Shown here in pieces: positions 1-9,507 of a DNA stretch of 29,439 nucleotides. This DNA is from Lachnospiraceae bacterium. Its GTDB lineage: Bacteria; Bacillota_A; Clostridia; Lachnospirales; Lachnospiraceae. Under the pieces are notes generated by a model. The model had not been told where the DNA came from, searched no databases, and was given only the letters and a program-made list of their open reading frames with translations. The translations under genes were made by a program, and so were the position numbers. The stretch is taken from contig JAFSFU010000199.1 in assembly GCA_017435025.1 (NCBI GenBank), forward strand, positions 1 through 29,439, given 5' to 3'. Positions within the stretch are counted from its first letter, which is position 1; every line of letters starts with the position of its first letter.

Positions 1-1414
1 CAAAACTCCACTGATTTTTACTCTCCATGCGCTGTTTCATGATCGGTGCGATGCTTTCCAGAACTTCTTTGGCCCCGCGGCCACATCCCATATACCGCAC
101 ATCCCGTTCTTCACTCATGCAATGGGGCAGCCAGCGCATCCAGCTCCACTGCTTTTTCTCCTGTTCCGGAAACAGTACAACAATCTTAACTTCATCATAA
201 CTGTGTAAAGCCGCAATCTGTGCTGCAAAACACTGCGCCATAGCAACTGTGTTGATTCTTGAGCCAACCAATCCACAGTTTCCATCATGCACCAGATCGG
301 TATAAATCGGAACATTGTTTACCACCGCATATTTTTTCGCAATCTGCTCCGGTACACGATCCAGTTCATCTTCTTCCAGCTGCAAACGACGTGCAGGTGT
401 TTCCACCTTCGCCTTCGCAGGAACCACGCCGCTTCCAAGGCGCAAAGTCAGGAAATCAGGATCTCCCGGATGGCGCTCCCAAAGATTCGGAGCCGGTCCA
501 AACACGCGGGTCATACAAGACATAGTGGACGGATGATACAATTCCTCATGTTTTCTCTGCAGATCTGCATGTTCCTGCAATTTTCCCTCAATCGAAGCCA
601 GATAATTTGCGTAAATCTCCGCTCGCTGTTTTTCCTTTTTCGAATACTTTCTGCGGCCCAAACCATATCGAAGAGCCTGCATACCAAGACTCAGAGCCAA
701 AAGCTGGGGACTGAGGGCAATTCCGCCCATACCCATCGTCGGTTTTTCTCCGATCGACGGAGCGGATTCAATCTGAATATAACATGGGGCCAACTCCGAA
801 TAAATTCGAGACGCACAGGAAAACCATGGATAAGGGCGCGCGTCAAAGGCATCCGTGATGGTCTCTTCTCTTGCCGGGATGTGGAAAAACACCTTTGCAT
901 CTGCATTTTCCACACAAAGTTTCTTTCCAAAGCGTACACGATACGGTCCGAACTTCAGGATATCGCCCGGTGTCAGAACTGCGCGGGATACCAGTTTATT
1001 ATTGACACTTGTTCCATTGGTGCTTCCTAAATCTTCCACCATCCACTGGCCGCTCTTCTGCACAAAACGACAGTGATGACCGGATACCATTCCGTTTTTA
1101 AGTTCAATATGGTTGTCACCTTTACGTCCAATGGTCAATCCGTCAGTCAACTCCACCAGCATTGGTTTACCGAATGCCTTATTCATTATGAGCGCAGCTG
1201 TCTTCGTATCATAATCAATCAGGATTACAGACATAGGCTTGATTTCACCGGATGTTACACGTTCTCCGTTCACCTCAACCGGTTTTGTCGCCTCGAAACA
1301 CCAGCCGCCTGCATATGGATATGCAGAAAAAACTCCGTAGTGAATCGGCGTATTCTCTGAAAGATCATAATCCGTTATTTTATTTTCATGCATTAACCGC
1401 AAGATTGCTTCCAT
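1..1414 (-). CDS. essC: Type VII secretion ATPase EssC, N-terminal part (3' end lies outside window)
   Basis: This reading frame runs off the left edge without a stop, giving 471 residues from the ATG at 1414. EssC is the FtsK/SpoIIIE-type ATPase that powers type VIIb secretion at the membrane. The visible part is the regulatory N-terminus. Residues about 85-175 form a forkhead-associated domain, with TIGRKGDNHIEL at residue 94, VSGHHCRF, and STNGT. Residues 1-84 look like a more divergent first module of the same kind. A modest hydrophobic stretch follows near residues 225-260, then a basic/acidic coiled region (RRKYSKKEKQRAEIYANYL). The pattern GPAPNLWERHPGDPDFL and the segment before the first ATPase domain match the EssC family layout. 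The ATPase domains themselves lie outside the window, so function cannot be checked. The start is supported by AGGGG upstream and a promoter at 1470-1498. FHA domains bind phosphothreonine peptides, and a Ser/Thr kinase gene lies nearby. Confidence 0.86.
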   Translation of the reverse strand, partial: MEAILRLMHENKITDYDLSENTPIHYGVFSAYPYAGGWCFEATKPVEVNGERVTSGEIKPMSVILIDYDTKTAALIMNKAFGKPMLVELTDGLTIGRKGDNHIELKNGMVSGHHCRFVQKSGQWMVEDLGSTNGTSVNNKLVSRAVLTPGDILKFGPYRVRFGKKLCVENADAKVFFHIPAREETITDAFDARPYPWFSCASRIYSELAPCYIQIESAPSIGEKPTMGMGGIALSPQLLALSLGMQALRYGLGRRKYSKKEKQRAEIYANYLASIEGKLQEHADLQRKHEELYHPSTMSCMTRVFGPAPNLWERHPGDPDFLTLRLGSGVVPAKAKVETPARRLQLEEDELDRVPEQIAKKYAVVNNVPIYTDLVHDGNCGLVGSRINTVAMAQCFAAQIAALHSYDEVKIVVLFPEQEKKQWSWMRWLPHCMSEERDVRYMGCGRGAKEVLESIAPIMKQRMESKNQWSF

Positions 1415-1469
1415 ACTGTTTCCCCTAATCCTTATATTGGTTAAAGATTTTCCCTATTTCTTATCAGTC

Positions 1470-1498
1470 ATTTTAGCACAATAAAGCGTGTTATTCAA
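1470..1498 (-). promoter_or_regulatory. Promoter of essC (sigma-A type)
   Basis: On the minus strand, TTGAAT (1498-1493) and TAAAAT (1475-1470) are separated by exactly 17 bases, about 55 bases upstream of the essC ATG. It lies after the terminator of the upstream gene, so essC appears to be its own transcription unit. Confidence 0.6.
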
Positions 1499-1531
1499 TT
1501 GCAAACGATTTCCTTGACACACTTTTGCCAC

Positions 1532-1559
1532 AAAAATGGCGGCCCCATTGGAGCCGCCA
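1532..1559 (-). terminator. Rho-independent terminator after the binding-protein-like gene
   Basis: Read on the minus strand, GGCGGC (1558-1553) and GCCGCC (1543-1538) pair around a 9-base loop, followed by a run of five Ts (1536-1532). It begins about 10 bases after the stop of the gene at 1569-2966 and separates that operon from essC. Confidence 0.7.
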
Positions 1560-1568
1560 AAATATATT

Positions 1569-2966
1569 CTACTCTTTATACATCCTATACATACCATCCA
1601 TATCTGCGCTATATGTCATATATTCCGGTTGTGTACTAAGAAGATGGTGCGCCGCAGAAATGGAATCGTAGATTGCCTGTGTACCTCCGGCAAAAGCAAC
1701 ATTTCCATGAGCTCCGACCTCCATAAATAAGCCGGTCTTCACCACATCCTCCAGTCCCTCTTTTACCTTCATTGATTCCAATGCGTCCAAAATGATATCG
1801 TATGCACTATATAACTGAACCCATGTTTCAGAAACACTATTTCCACCGGTCTTATTACGAATCGACTTTGAAATATTACTGTTTAAAGTCATCTGCAAAT
1901 TGTAAGTCTGCGGATATTTGTTGAGCATTTGCTGATCATCACGTTCAGCAATAACCGCTATAACACCCGACTCACCCATTTCCTCACGCAACCTGTCTCG
2001 TACGATCAAAACATCTTCCGGCATTACATTTCCATACAGTAATCCAGCGTAGATCATATTGTATTCACCTGCTGCAATTGCTGCCTGGAATACCAGTTCT
2101 ATCTGCTCCTGATTACTTACGGACGCGTATACCACTTCACCTCCATGGGCTTCATATGCGGCAATGAACCGATCACGTTCTTCCAAGCTAATAAGCGGAT
2201 CAGGCTGCTGTTCGTCATATAAAACAATCAAATCATTGGTAGCTTCTGCTTTCGGAACCCGATTTAAAATAAACTGGGCCTGCAGATAGTCAAAATTTTC
2301 CTCTGTTTGATCCAAGTTGAATACTATACCTGTAGATGAGACAATATCTCTCACTCCAAAGACAGGGATGCCGGCTTCGGAAATCGGTGCCAGTGCATGT
2401 GCTGTAGAATAGGATGCAATAACAGCCACGCACTCCTCTTCAATGAAGTATTCTGCCGCTTCCATATAGTGATTTGAATCGTTAAATGTTTCCTCCTGAT
2501 AAGACGGAAGATCGCGATTGGAAATCAATTCTACCGGATACTCCACACCTTCCATCGTAACCGTTGGACGATTCTCAAAAGCCGCTTCAATGGCAGTTGT
2601 ATTTCCCTCATACACCCAAGGATCGGATACCTGTGGCGGTTCCTCCAATACACCGATTTTAATGGTATTTTCCGAAACTTCGGTTCCTGCATCCGATGTT
2701 CCTGTACCTTCCGGTGTAACAGAATTTTCTGCTTCTACGGTTTGAACATCATTGATCACAACATTGCCTGCATCCTTTTTTTCCGGCATACTTTCGAAAA
2801 TGACTACTGCCAAAGTCATAATTACAGCAATAATACCAAGTACCTTAACAAGCTTTAAGACCATCGCGTCGAAATCTGCCCGTTTTTCCAGCGTTGCCAT
2901 ACCGACCATTACCAGGGCGATAACGACAATGCCGATCATGACTGACATCACTAATGAAATATCCAT
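1569..2966 (-). CDS. Membrane-anchored periplasmic-binding-protein-like sensor (type 1 fold)
   Basis: The 465-residue protein has two N-terminal hydrophobic segments, about residues 3-23 and 40-59. An acidic linker follows, then a large domain from about residue 100 (ENTIKIGVLEEPP). That domain has the alternating strand/helix pattern of branched-chain amino-acid binding proteins (LivK/Peripla_BP type 1). Typical features are VAVIASYSTAHALAPISEAG, LIVLYDEQQPD, YDIILDALESM and AHGNVAFAG. No lipobox is present, so it is held by transmembrane helices rather than by a lipid. It starts 12 bases after the kinase stop, with GGAGGG in the gap, so the two are surely co-transcribed. No ABC permease or ATPase is nearby, which argues against transport. 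I infer a sensory domain for the adjacent kinase. The ligand is unknown. Confidence 0.72.
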   Translation of the reverse strand: MDISLVMSVMIGIVVIALVMVGMATLEKRADFDAMVLKLVKVLGIIAVIMTLAVVIFESMPEKKDAGNVVINDVQTVEAENSVTPEGTGTSDAGTEVSENTIKIGVLEEPPQVSDPWVYEGNTTAIEAAFENRPTVTMEGVEYPVELISNRDLPSYQEETFNDSNHYMEAAEYFIEEECVAVIASYSTAHALAPISEAGIPVFGVRDIVSSTGIVFNLDQTEENFDYLQAQFILNRVPKAEATNDLIVLYDEQQPDPLISLEERDRFIAAYEAHGGEVVYASVSNQEQIELVFQAAIAAGEYNMIYAGLLYGNVMPEDVLIVRDRLREEMGESGVIAVIAERDDQQMLNKYPQTYNLQMTLNSNISKSIRNKTGGNSVSETWVQLYSAYDIILDALESMKVKEGLEDVVKTGLFMEVGAHGNVAFAGGTQAIYDSISAAHHLLSTQPEYMTYSADMDGMYRMYKE

Positions 2967-2978
2967 TGTCCGCCCTCC

Positions 2979-4781
2979 TTATCCAAACCAAAGAATCATC
3001 AACTGTGCCGCAAAAATAATCACAGCCCCAACACCGGCAGCTGCCATTCTCACCCCTTTATCTTTACAGATATAATGAAGAAGTATCGACAATGCGGCAG
3101 CCGGAACTAATAAAAACACGGTAAGAAAAGCCACCATTCCAAAATCACGCCCCATAGAAACACTGATCACACAACATAGAAGAGCCGCTCCCAGACATGC
3201 ACCGTACATGATCAGAATTTCTTTCTTTGCCAGCGTCACGCCCAAATACATGAGAGTTCCTACGGCAGCTGCATTTACTGCAAACGCTAATATAAGAGTG
3301 GCCAGATGCTCGCTTACATATCCCGACTTTGTTACATACCTCATAATTGGTATTACCATCCAGGATATCCAAAACAGGAGTGGAGGCAGTGCAATTTTGC
3401 TGATGGAAAGCGGCAGCTCTGGTGCATTCTGTTTGCCCGGAAGATCCTGATCATCAAAATGTTCCTCCGATTCACCACCATCATCTGTTTTATGATTATC
3501 CTCTTGCTCTTCGTCTTCCGGTTGATCGACTTCGTCTGCATCCTTCTTTCCCCAGGAAATTCCAATGGAACCTGCGGATTCTTCGTCCTGATATTCAGAA
3601 TTCTCATTATTTCCAGACTCCGAATCGGCTGGCTTTTCGTTAGGGTCAACTTCAGAACCTTCGTTTATTCTAATTTTACTAAAATCAATTCCGACAGAAC
3701 CTACAGATTCCTCATCTTCTTCCGGTACCCAGGTTTCTTTATCGTACCATCTTCCTTCATCATCCTTATAATATGCGCGAACAAAGTGGCCTTTCGGTCC
3801 CTTAACCTTATCCTGCTCCTGGTCATCCGTCGCATTTGAATATTTCTCAGAATTCTTTTCCGAATTTTTGCCTATATTTTTCAGTGCTTCCAGCATCTCT
3901 GCCGCCGTCCGGTACCGATCCTTGGACTCATAGGCGCATGCTTTCAAGATGACCGCTGCAAATTCCTCACTGGCATTGCACGGCGGAGCCATCGGTTCTC
4001 CACGCAAACGGGCTGTCAGTGCATTTTCGCGATCGGAAAATTCAATCGGAGCAGGCGCCGCCGGATAAAATGGCAGACGATTGCCGTTCATCAGACGATA
4101 CAGCACCAAACCGAGAGAGTAGATATCCACCGTCGCACCATACGGTCTTCCAAGATATACTTCCGGAGCCATATAAATCTCCGTTCCCTGTTTGCTGTAG
4201 CCGCCCATGGTCTTTTCTGCGGACCTTGCCACACCAAAATCGCCCAACTTAAACCTTCCGTTTTCATCCACGAAAATATTGGCCGGCTTAATATCTCGAT
4301 GGATCAATCCCTTTTTCTGACAGAACACCAGCGCCTCGCACATATCCATTGCCAGACGTTTGACTGTTTCCTCATTCATCGGATGTTTCAACTGGTAAGT
4401 CACCAATGGGGTCAAGAGTTCCATACGGATCAGAATATCCCAGCCGATATTTCCGGCATGCGGCTCCACCACATAGTCCTCACATGCCACGATGTTCGGA
4501 TGACTCTTCAGTTCTGACATGACCGCGATCTCTTTCACAAACCGCTTTACGATTCCTTCAAAATACGTGGTTACCGACTGCTCATCCATGCCTTCGCTCA
4601 TTGCTTCACGAATATCAGAAATCGATTTCGGAATACGGATCAGCTTCAGAGCCGCCTTCGCCGTCACATCGAAATTATTTTTATGCACTTCAAACACTTT
4701 ACCGTAAGAGCCTTCGCCCAGTTCTCTTACGATCTCCCATCCGGTCATGGACGGGATTTGGGTTCCGATTGTATACTCCAT
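2979..4781 (-). CDS. Membrane Ser/Thr protein kinase (Hanks type)
   Basis: The 600-residue protein has a complete kinase domain at residues 13-303. Visible parts are the glycine loop GEGSYGKV (22-29), ATP-binding lysine in ALKLI (Lys46), catalytic HRDIKPANIF (161-170), DFG (181-183) and MAPE (204-207). All catalytic residues are present. A long acidic cytoplasmic linker follows (about 305-455) containing two copies of a DEES-x-GS-x-GI motif. The C-terminus (about 460-600) has five or six transmembrane helices with very short loops and no PASTA or other sensor domain. An ATG 21 bases further upstream is in frame. The chosen start is preceded by GGAGGAGATTT, and that ribosome binding site would lie inside the longer version. 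The gene sits between glpK and the binding-protein-like gene, which may supply its sensor. EssC's FHA domain is a plausible phospho-target partner (inference). Confidence 0.9.
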   Translation of the reverse strand: MEYTIGTQIPSMTGWEIVRELGEGSYGKVFEVHKNNFDVTAKAALKLIRIPKSISDIREAMSEGMDEQSVTTYFEGIVKRFVKEIAVMSELKSHPNIVACEDYVVEPHAGNIGWDILIRMELLTPLVTYQLKHPMNEETVKRLAMDMCEALVFCQKKGLIHRDIKPANIFVDENGRFKLGDFGVARSAEKTMGGYSKQGTEIYMAPEVYLGRPYGATVDIYSLGLVLYRLMNGNRLPFYPAAPAPIEFSDRENALTARLRGEPMAPPCNASEEFAAVILKACAYESKDRYRTAAEMLEALKNIGKNSEKNSEKYSNATDDQEQDKVKGPKGHFVRAYYKDDEGRWYDKETWVPEEDEESVGSVGIDFSKIRINEGSEVDPNEKPADSESGNNENSEYQDEESAGSIGISWGKKDADEVDQPEDEEQEDNHKTDDGGESEEHFDDQDLPGKQNAPELPLSISKIALPPLLFWISWMVIPIMRYVTKSGYVSEHLATLILAFAVNAAAVGTLMYLGVTLAKKEILIMYGACLGAALLCCVISVSMGRDFGMVAFLTVFLLVPAAALSILLHYICKDKGVRMAAAGVGAVIIFAAQLMILWFG

Positions 4782-4820
4782 AAATCTCCTCCGCTTCCCC
4801 ATACTCTAAGGAAGCTTTAT

Positions 4821-6320
<1,500 letters not shown>

Positions 6321-6332
6321 TCAGGACCAATA

Positions 6333-6626
6333 TTACAGACCAAGTCCCCAATACTTGGTTAAAAACCAAACCATCAGGATCAAACCCACCTGGTACATCA
6401 GACAGATCGGCACACCAATTTTAAACTGCCACTTCTGGGTCTTGTGGCGGAACACCAGCATTCCGAGCAGAGCGCCAAGACCACCGCCCAAAAGCGCGAT
6501 CAAAAGCAAAGCACTTTCGGAAATTCTCCATGCACCTTTTTTCGCTCTTGCTTTATCAACGCCCCACATAACAAATGCAGCAAGGTTAATGACAGCCAGC
6601 ACCGCTGCAACAACTTTTATAATCAT
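6333..6626 (-). CDS. DUF1294 small membrane protein
   Basis: A short protein of 97 residues with about three or four hydrophobic segments. It matches the DUF1294 pattern: the WGVDKARAKKGAWRISE segment, then a glycine-rich helix (ALLGGGLGALLGML), the charged FRHKTQKWQFKIG turn, and a final hydrophobic helix. The family's function is not established. I chose the ATG at 6626 because AGAAGG lies six bases upstream of it. An upstream TTG in the same frame would add seven residues encoded by the ribosome binding site. The M20 terminator lies just upstream and glpK begins 24 bases downstream, so this gene and glpK probably share a transcript. Confidence 0.8.
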   Translation of the reverse strand: MIIKVVAAVLAVINLAAFVMWGVDKARAKKGAWRISESALLLIALLGGGLGALLGMLVFRHKTQKWQFKIGVPICLMYQVGLILMVWFLTKYWGLGL

Positions 6627-6644
6627 AATCATCCTTCTTTCTGT

Positions 6645-6680
6645 CAAAAATTCTGCGGCAGTGAGCTCTCACCACCGCAG
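6645..6680 (-). terminator. Strong terminator after the M20 amidohydrolase
   Basis: On the minus strand, a 28-base hairpin (6680-6653) with a near-perfect stem, starting CTGCGG and ending CCGCAG with two G-U pairs, is followed by AATTTTT. It starts 9 bases after the stop at 6690. Confidence 0.85.
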
Positions 6681-6689
6681 ATGTGATTC

Positions 6690-8006
6690 TTATTCCATAT
6701 GACCCCAGTCTTTTAAGTACTGTTCCTTTGTGAGAACCGGTTTGAAATTCTTCTTGATTTCAAGACCTCTCTCTGCACCGTCTGCGAGAAGATCGATCGC
6801 TGTTGTGATCAGCGCCTTCGCAGCGGTCAGATATGCCAGATCTTTATCTACCAGTTCGAAATCTGCACAATGGAAACCGCCTTTTGCACCGCCAACATAG
6901 CCGTGAACAGTCGGAATCAGGTGAGAGATGTCACCCGCATCTGTGGAACCTCCGTTTTCACCGTCAAGAGCTGCCACATGTTCTTCACCGAGGAGCTCGC
7001 AAAGGTTCTCATACATTACCTCTGCCATCTCTTTCTGCGGGATTACCGGAAGATAGCCCGGAAGTTCAATAATATTACATTCTGCGCCAACTGCGTATGC
7101 ACCTGCCTGGAAGGAACGATTCACCTTCATACTTGCATCGAGGATCGCCTCAACGTTGGAACCTCTTACATATGTCTCAATGCGAACATCCGCCGGAACC
7201 GTATTTACCAGATCACCGCCCTTTGTGATGATCGGATGTACACGGATATGATCCTCGTCGCGGAATGTCTCACGGTTTGCATGAATCGCCATCATACCGA
7301 GTTCTGCAGCATTGAGAGCATTTACACCTTTGTGCGGTGCACCGCCTGCATGTGCTTCCTTACCAACATAGCGGACCAGTTTGCCAACGAAACCATTTGC
7401 CGGACCGCCGGCATTTGCCTTTAACTGCTGTCCGTCGGATGCCATTGTGTGCTGCATGATCATTGCATCCACATCGTCCATCGCACCCAGCTTAATAAAT
7501 TCCTGCTTACCGCCGAGGAATGTGATCTTTCCTTCTTCCCTCAGCTGATTGCGGTACTCTAATTCTACAAACTCTTCACTCGGAACTGCCATCAGAGCAA
7601 TATCACCGCAGAGATCTTCCATCAGGTTTGCTTCCTTGATCGCTACTGCTGCACCTGCGAGGCTGGCGATCATACAGTTATGACCACACGCGTGAGCCGC
7701 ACCGGTCACCGGATCTGCGCACGGATGCTCTTTGATGATAACCGCATCCAGCTCACCCATAAGGGCAACTTTCATCTTGCTCTCTTTGCCTTTATGCTGA
7801 GAAATAACGCCTGTGATCGCCACTCCGTCCTGATGCTCAAAACCGAGTTCATCCAAAAATGCCTGGTATTTTGCTGCTGTCTTAAACTCCTTATAACCCA
7901 GTTCCGGTTCAGCAAAGATCGCATCACCGAGAGCGATGATCTTGTCGCGGTTTCTGTCAATGGCTTCACATGCGGCTTTCTTTAATTCTTCTTTGGAACG
8001 TCCCAT
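6690..8006 (-). CDS. M20-family amidohydrolase (AbgB/IAA-amino-acid hydrolase-like)
   Basis: A 438-residue metal-dependent hydrolase of the M20D type, which cleaves N-acyl or N-aminobenzoyl amino acid amides. The metal-binding pattern is visible: AHACGHNC (His and Cys ligands), PSEEFVE (catalytic Glu-Glu), MIMQHTM (His), and GGFHCADFE near the C-terminus (His). The dimerisation domain lies between, with GKEAHAGGAPHKGVNALNA. The substrate cannot be named from sequence. An in-frame ATG at 8060 gives an 18-residue extension, but the ATG at 8006 is preceded by CAGGAGGAAATACC. The predicted promoter at 8066-8095 would start the transcript at or just downstream of 8060, so the shorter form is very likely. 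The gene is a single transcription unit with its own terminator. Confidence 0.88.
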   Translation of the reverse strand: MGRSKEELKKAACEAIDRNRDKIIALGDAIFAEPELGYKEFKTAAKYQAFLDELGFEHQDGVAITGVISQHKGKESKMKVALMGELDAVIIKEHPCADPVTGAAHACGHNCMIASLAGAAVAIKEANLMEDLCGDIALMAVPSEEFVELEYRNQLREEGKITFLGGKQEFIKLGAMDDVDAMIMQHTMASDGQQLKANAGGPANGFVGKLVRYVGKEAHAGGAPHKGVNALNAAELGMMAIHANRETFRDEDHIRVHPIITKGGDLVNTVPADVRIETYVRGSNVEAILDASMKVNRSFQAGAYAVGAECNIIELPGYLPVIPQKEMAEVMYENLCELLGEEHVAALDGENGGSTDAGDISHLIPTVHGYVGGAKGGFHCADFELVDKDLAYLTAAKALITTAIDLLADGAERGLEIKKNFKPVLTKEQYLKDWGHME

Positions 8007-8065
8007 GGTATTTCCTCCTGAAATCTTTATTTGCATACTGTTTTTACAGATACTTTCCAACCTTA

Positions 8066-8095
8066 AGTATAAAGCAAACAGGCTGTTTCTGTCAA
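8066..8095 (-). promoter_or_regulatory. Promoter of the M20 amidohydrolase gene
   Basis: On the minus strand, a consensus TTGACA (8095-8090) and TATACT (8071-8066) lie 18 bases apart. The -35 box sits in the loop of the MATE-gene terminator, so terminator and promoter are interleaved. Confidence 0.6.
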
Positions 8096-8117
8096 CAATC
8101 GCACAAAAACAGCCTGT
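8078..8117 (-). terminator. Hairpin after the MATE gene, probable terminator
   Basis: A perfect 11-base inverted repeat, ACAGGCTGTTT (8078-8088) and AAACAGCCTGT (8107-8117), with an 18-base loop. It lies 40 bases past the MATE stop. The T-run after the stem on the minus strand is short, so efficiency may be modest. Confidence 0.6.
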
Positions 8118-8157
8118 AATTTCACAAAGCTTTTATACAATTTTACTGTCAAAACTT

Positions 8158-9507
8158 TTATTCCTGACGGACCCTTTTTTCTTTCCGTGCCTGCATACCA
8201 AAATACACCACACAGAACGCAATCTGCACAATCGTAGAACATGGGGTTGCAAGACCCAGACGGAACAGCGTCACACCGGCCTGCTTGCTCATAAACCACG
8301 CCACCGGAATACGAACGCCAAACGCACCGACGATTCCCTGCAGCATAACAAAGAAGGTCTTCTCGCATCCATTAAAATAACCCATAAAGCAGAATAAAAA
8401 GGCAGTAAACAGACAGTCAATGGCATAGGCTTTCAAATAATCTGCGGATGCTGCGATTACTTCCAGGTCTTTTGCGAAAATGGCCGACAAGAGATCACCG
8501 TGGAAAAATGCCACATAGAACAATACAAAACCTGCCAGCAGTGAGGAACCGATGCCGTAAAACAATGCTTTTTTTGCACGCTCCGGCTTTCTGGCTCCCA
8601 TATTCTGGGCCACAAATGCAGACATGGCCTGCATGAACGACGACGGAACCAGCATAACAAATCCACAAAGCTTCTCCGCGACACCGACTCCGGCCGATGC
8701 GATCACACCCATTGAATTGACGATCGCAATGATCACAAGGAATGAGATTCCTACAAGAAACTCCTGCAGAGCGATCGGTGTACCGATGCCGAGAATCTTC
8801 ACGATATTATTTCGTCCAAACCGGATATCCTTCAGACCAAACGTAAATGGTAACGGACGTCTCCTTATAATGAGAAGAGAAAGCACTACGCTCACCGCCT
8901 GGGCCAAAACTGTTGCCAAAGCCGCACCGGCCGCTCCCATATGAAAGACTGCCACAAACAGCAGGTCTCCTGCAATATTGATCACACATGCGATCGCCAC
9001 TGTAATAAGCGGCATCTTGGAATCACCGATTCCACGAAAAATACTGCCAAGAAGATTGTATGCTACAATAAAGATTGTTCCGGCAGAACAAATGCGGATG
9101 TAATCCACTGTCTGCGAAAATGCCTCTTCCGGCGCGTGCATGATCGTTGCAGCCACTTCCGAGCCAAAAACCATAACTATCGTAAGTGCAACTGCCATTG
9201 CACCAAACAGGCAGATGCCGTTTCCGATTGCCGCACCGGCCAGTTCCGGACGCTTTTCACCAATTCTCTGACCAACCAAAACCGTAAGTCCCATAGCCAA
9301 ACCGGTTATAACGGTTGTAATGCTGTGCATGATCTGGCTTCCGGTCGATACGGCAGATACATCTTCTGCTGCCGCAAACTGTCCTACGACCAAAAGATCC
9401 ACGGCACCGTACATCGCCTGCAAAAACAATGCCAAAAGCACCGGAAATGCAAAGGATAATAATTGTGGGAGGATCTTACCCTCCGTAAAATCTTTTATTT
9501 TTTCCAT
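8158..9507 (-). CDS. MATE-family multidrug/cation efflux protein
   Basis: The 449-residue protein has about twelve transmembrane helices in the two-bundle MATE layout. It starts MEKIKDFTEGKILPQLLSF and continues with ALFLQAMYGAVDLLVVGQFA, a typical first helix pair of the family; the second half shows the matching GIGTPIALQEFLVG segment. Such proteins export drugs or metabolites using a Na+ or H+ gradient; the substrate here is unknown. The ATG at 9507 lies inside the last codons of the upstream GTPase/NYN gene, a 13-base overlap in another frame, so translation is probably coupled. A longer in-frame version starting near 9693 would only read through that upstream gene and carries no MATE-like sequence. 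Confidence 0.9.
   Translation of the reverse strand: MEKIKDFTEGKILPQLLSFAFPVLLALFLQAMYGAVDLLVVGQFAAAEDVSAVSTGSQIMHSITTVITGLAMGLTVLVGQRIGEKRPELAGAAIGNGICLFGAMAVALTIVMVFGSEVAATIMHAPEEAFSQTVDYIRICSAGTIFIVAYNLLGSIFRGIGDSKMPLITVAIACVINIAGDLLFVAVFHMGAAGAALATVLAQAVSVVLSLLIIRRRPLPFTFGLKDIRFGRNNIVKILGIGTPIALQEFLVGISFLVIIAIVNSMGVIASAGVGVAEKLCGFVMLVPSSFMQAMSAFVAQNMGARKPERAKKALFYGIGSSLLAGFVLFYVAFFHGDLLSAIFAKDLEVIAASADYLKAYAIDCLFTAFLFCFMGYFNGCEKTFFVMLQGIVGAFGVRIPVAWFMSKQAGVTLFRLGLATPCSTIVQIAFCVVYFGMQARKEKRVRQE

Noticed and set aside
287..1030. 247-residue plus-strand open frame
   Set aside because: It is antisense to essC, has no ribosome binding site or recognisable domain, and the EssC frame with its FHA motifs is clearly the coding one.
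6617..6645. TTGACA with an ATTATA 18 bases on, minus strand, at the DUF1294 start
   Set aside because: Transcription would begin inside the gene; probably chance or at most a promoter for glpK.
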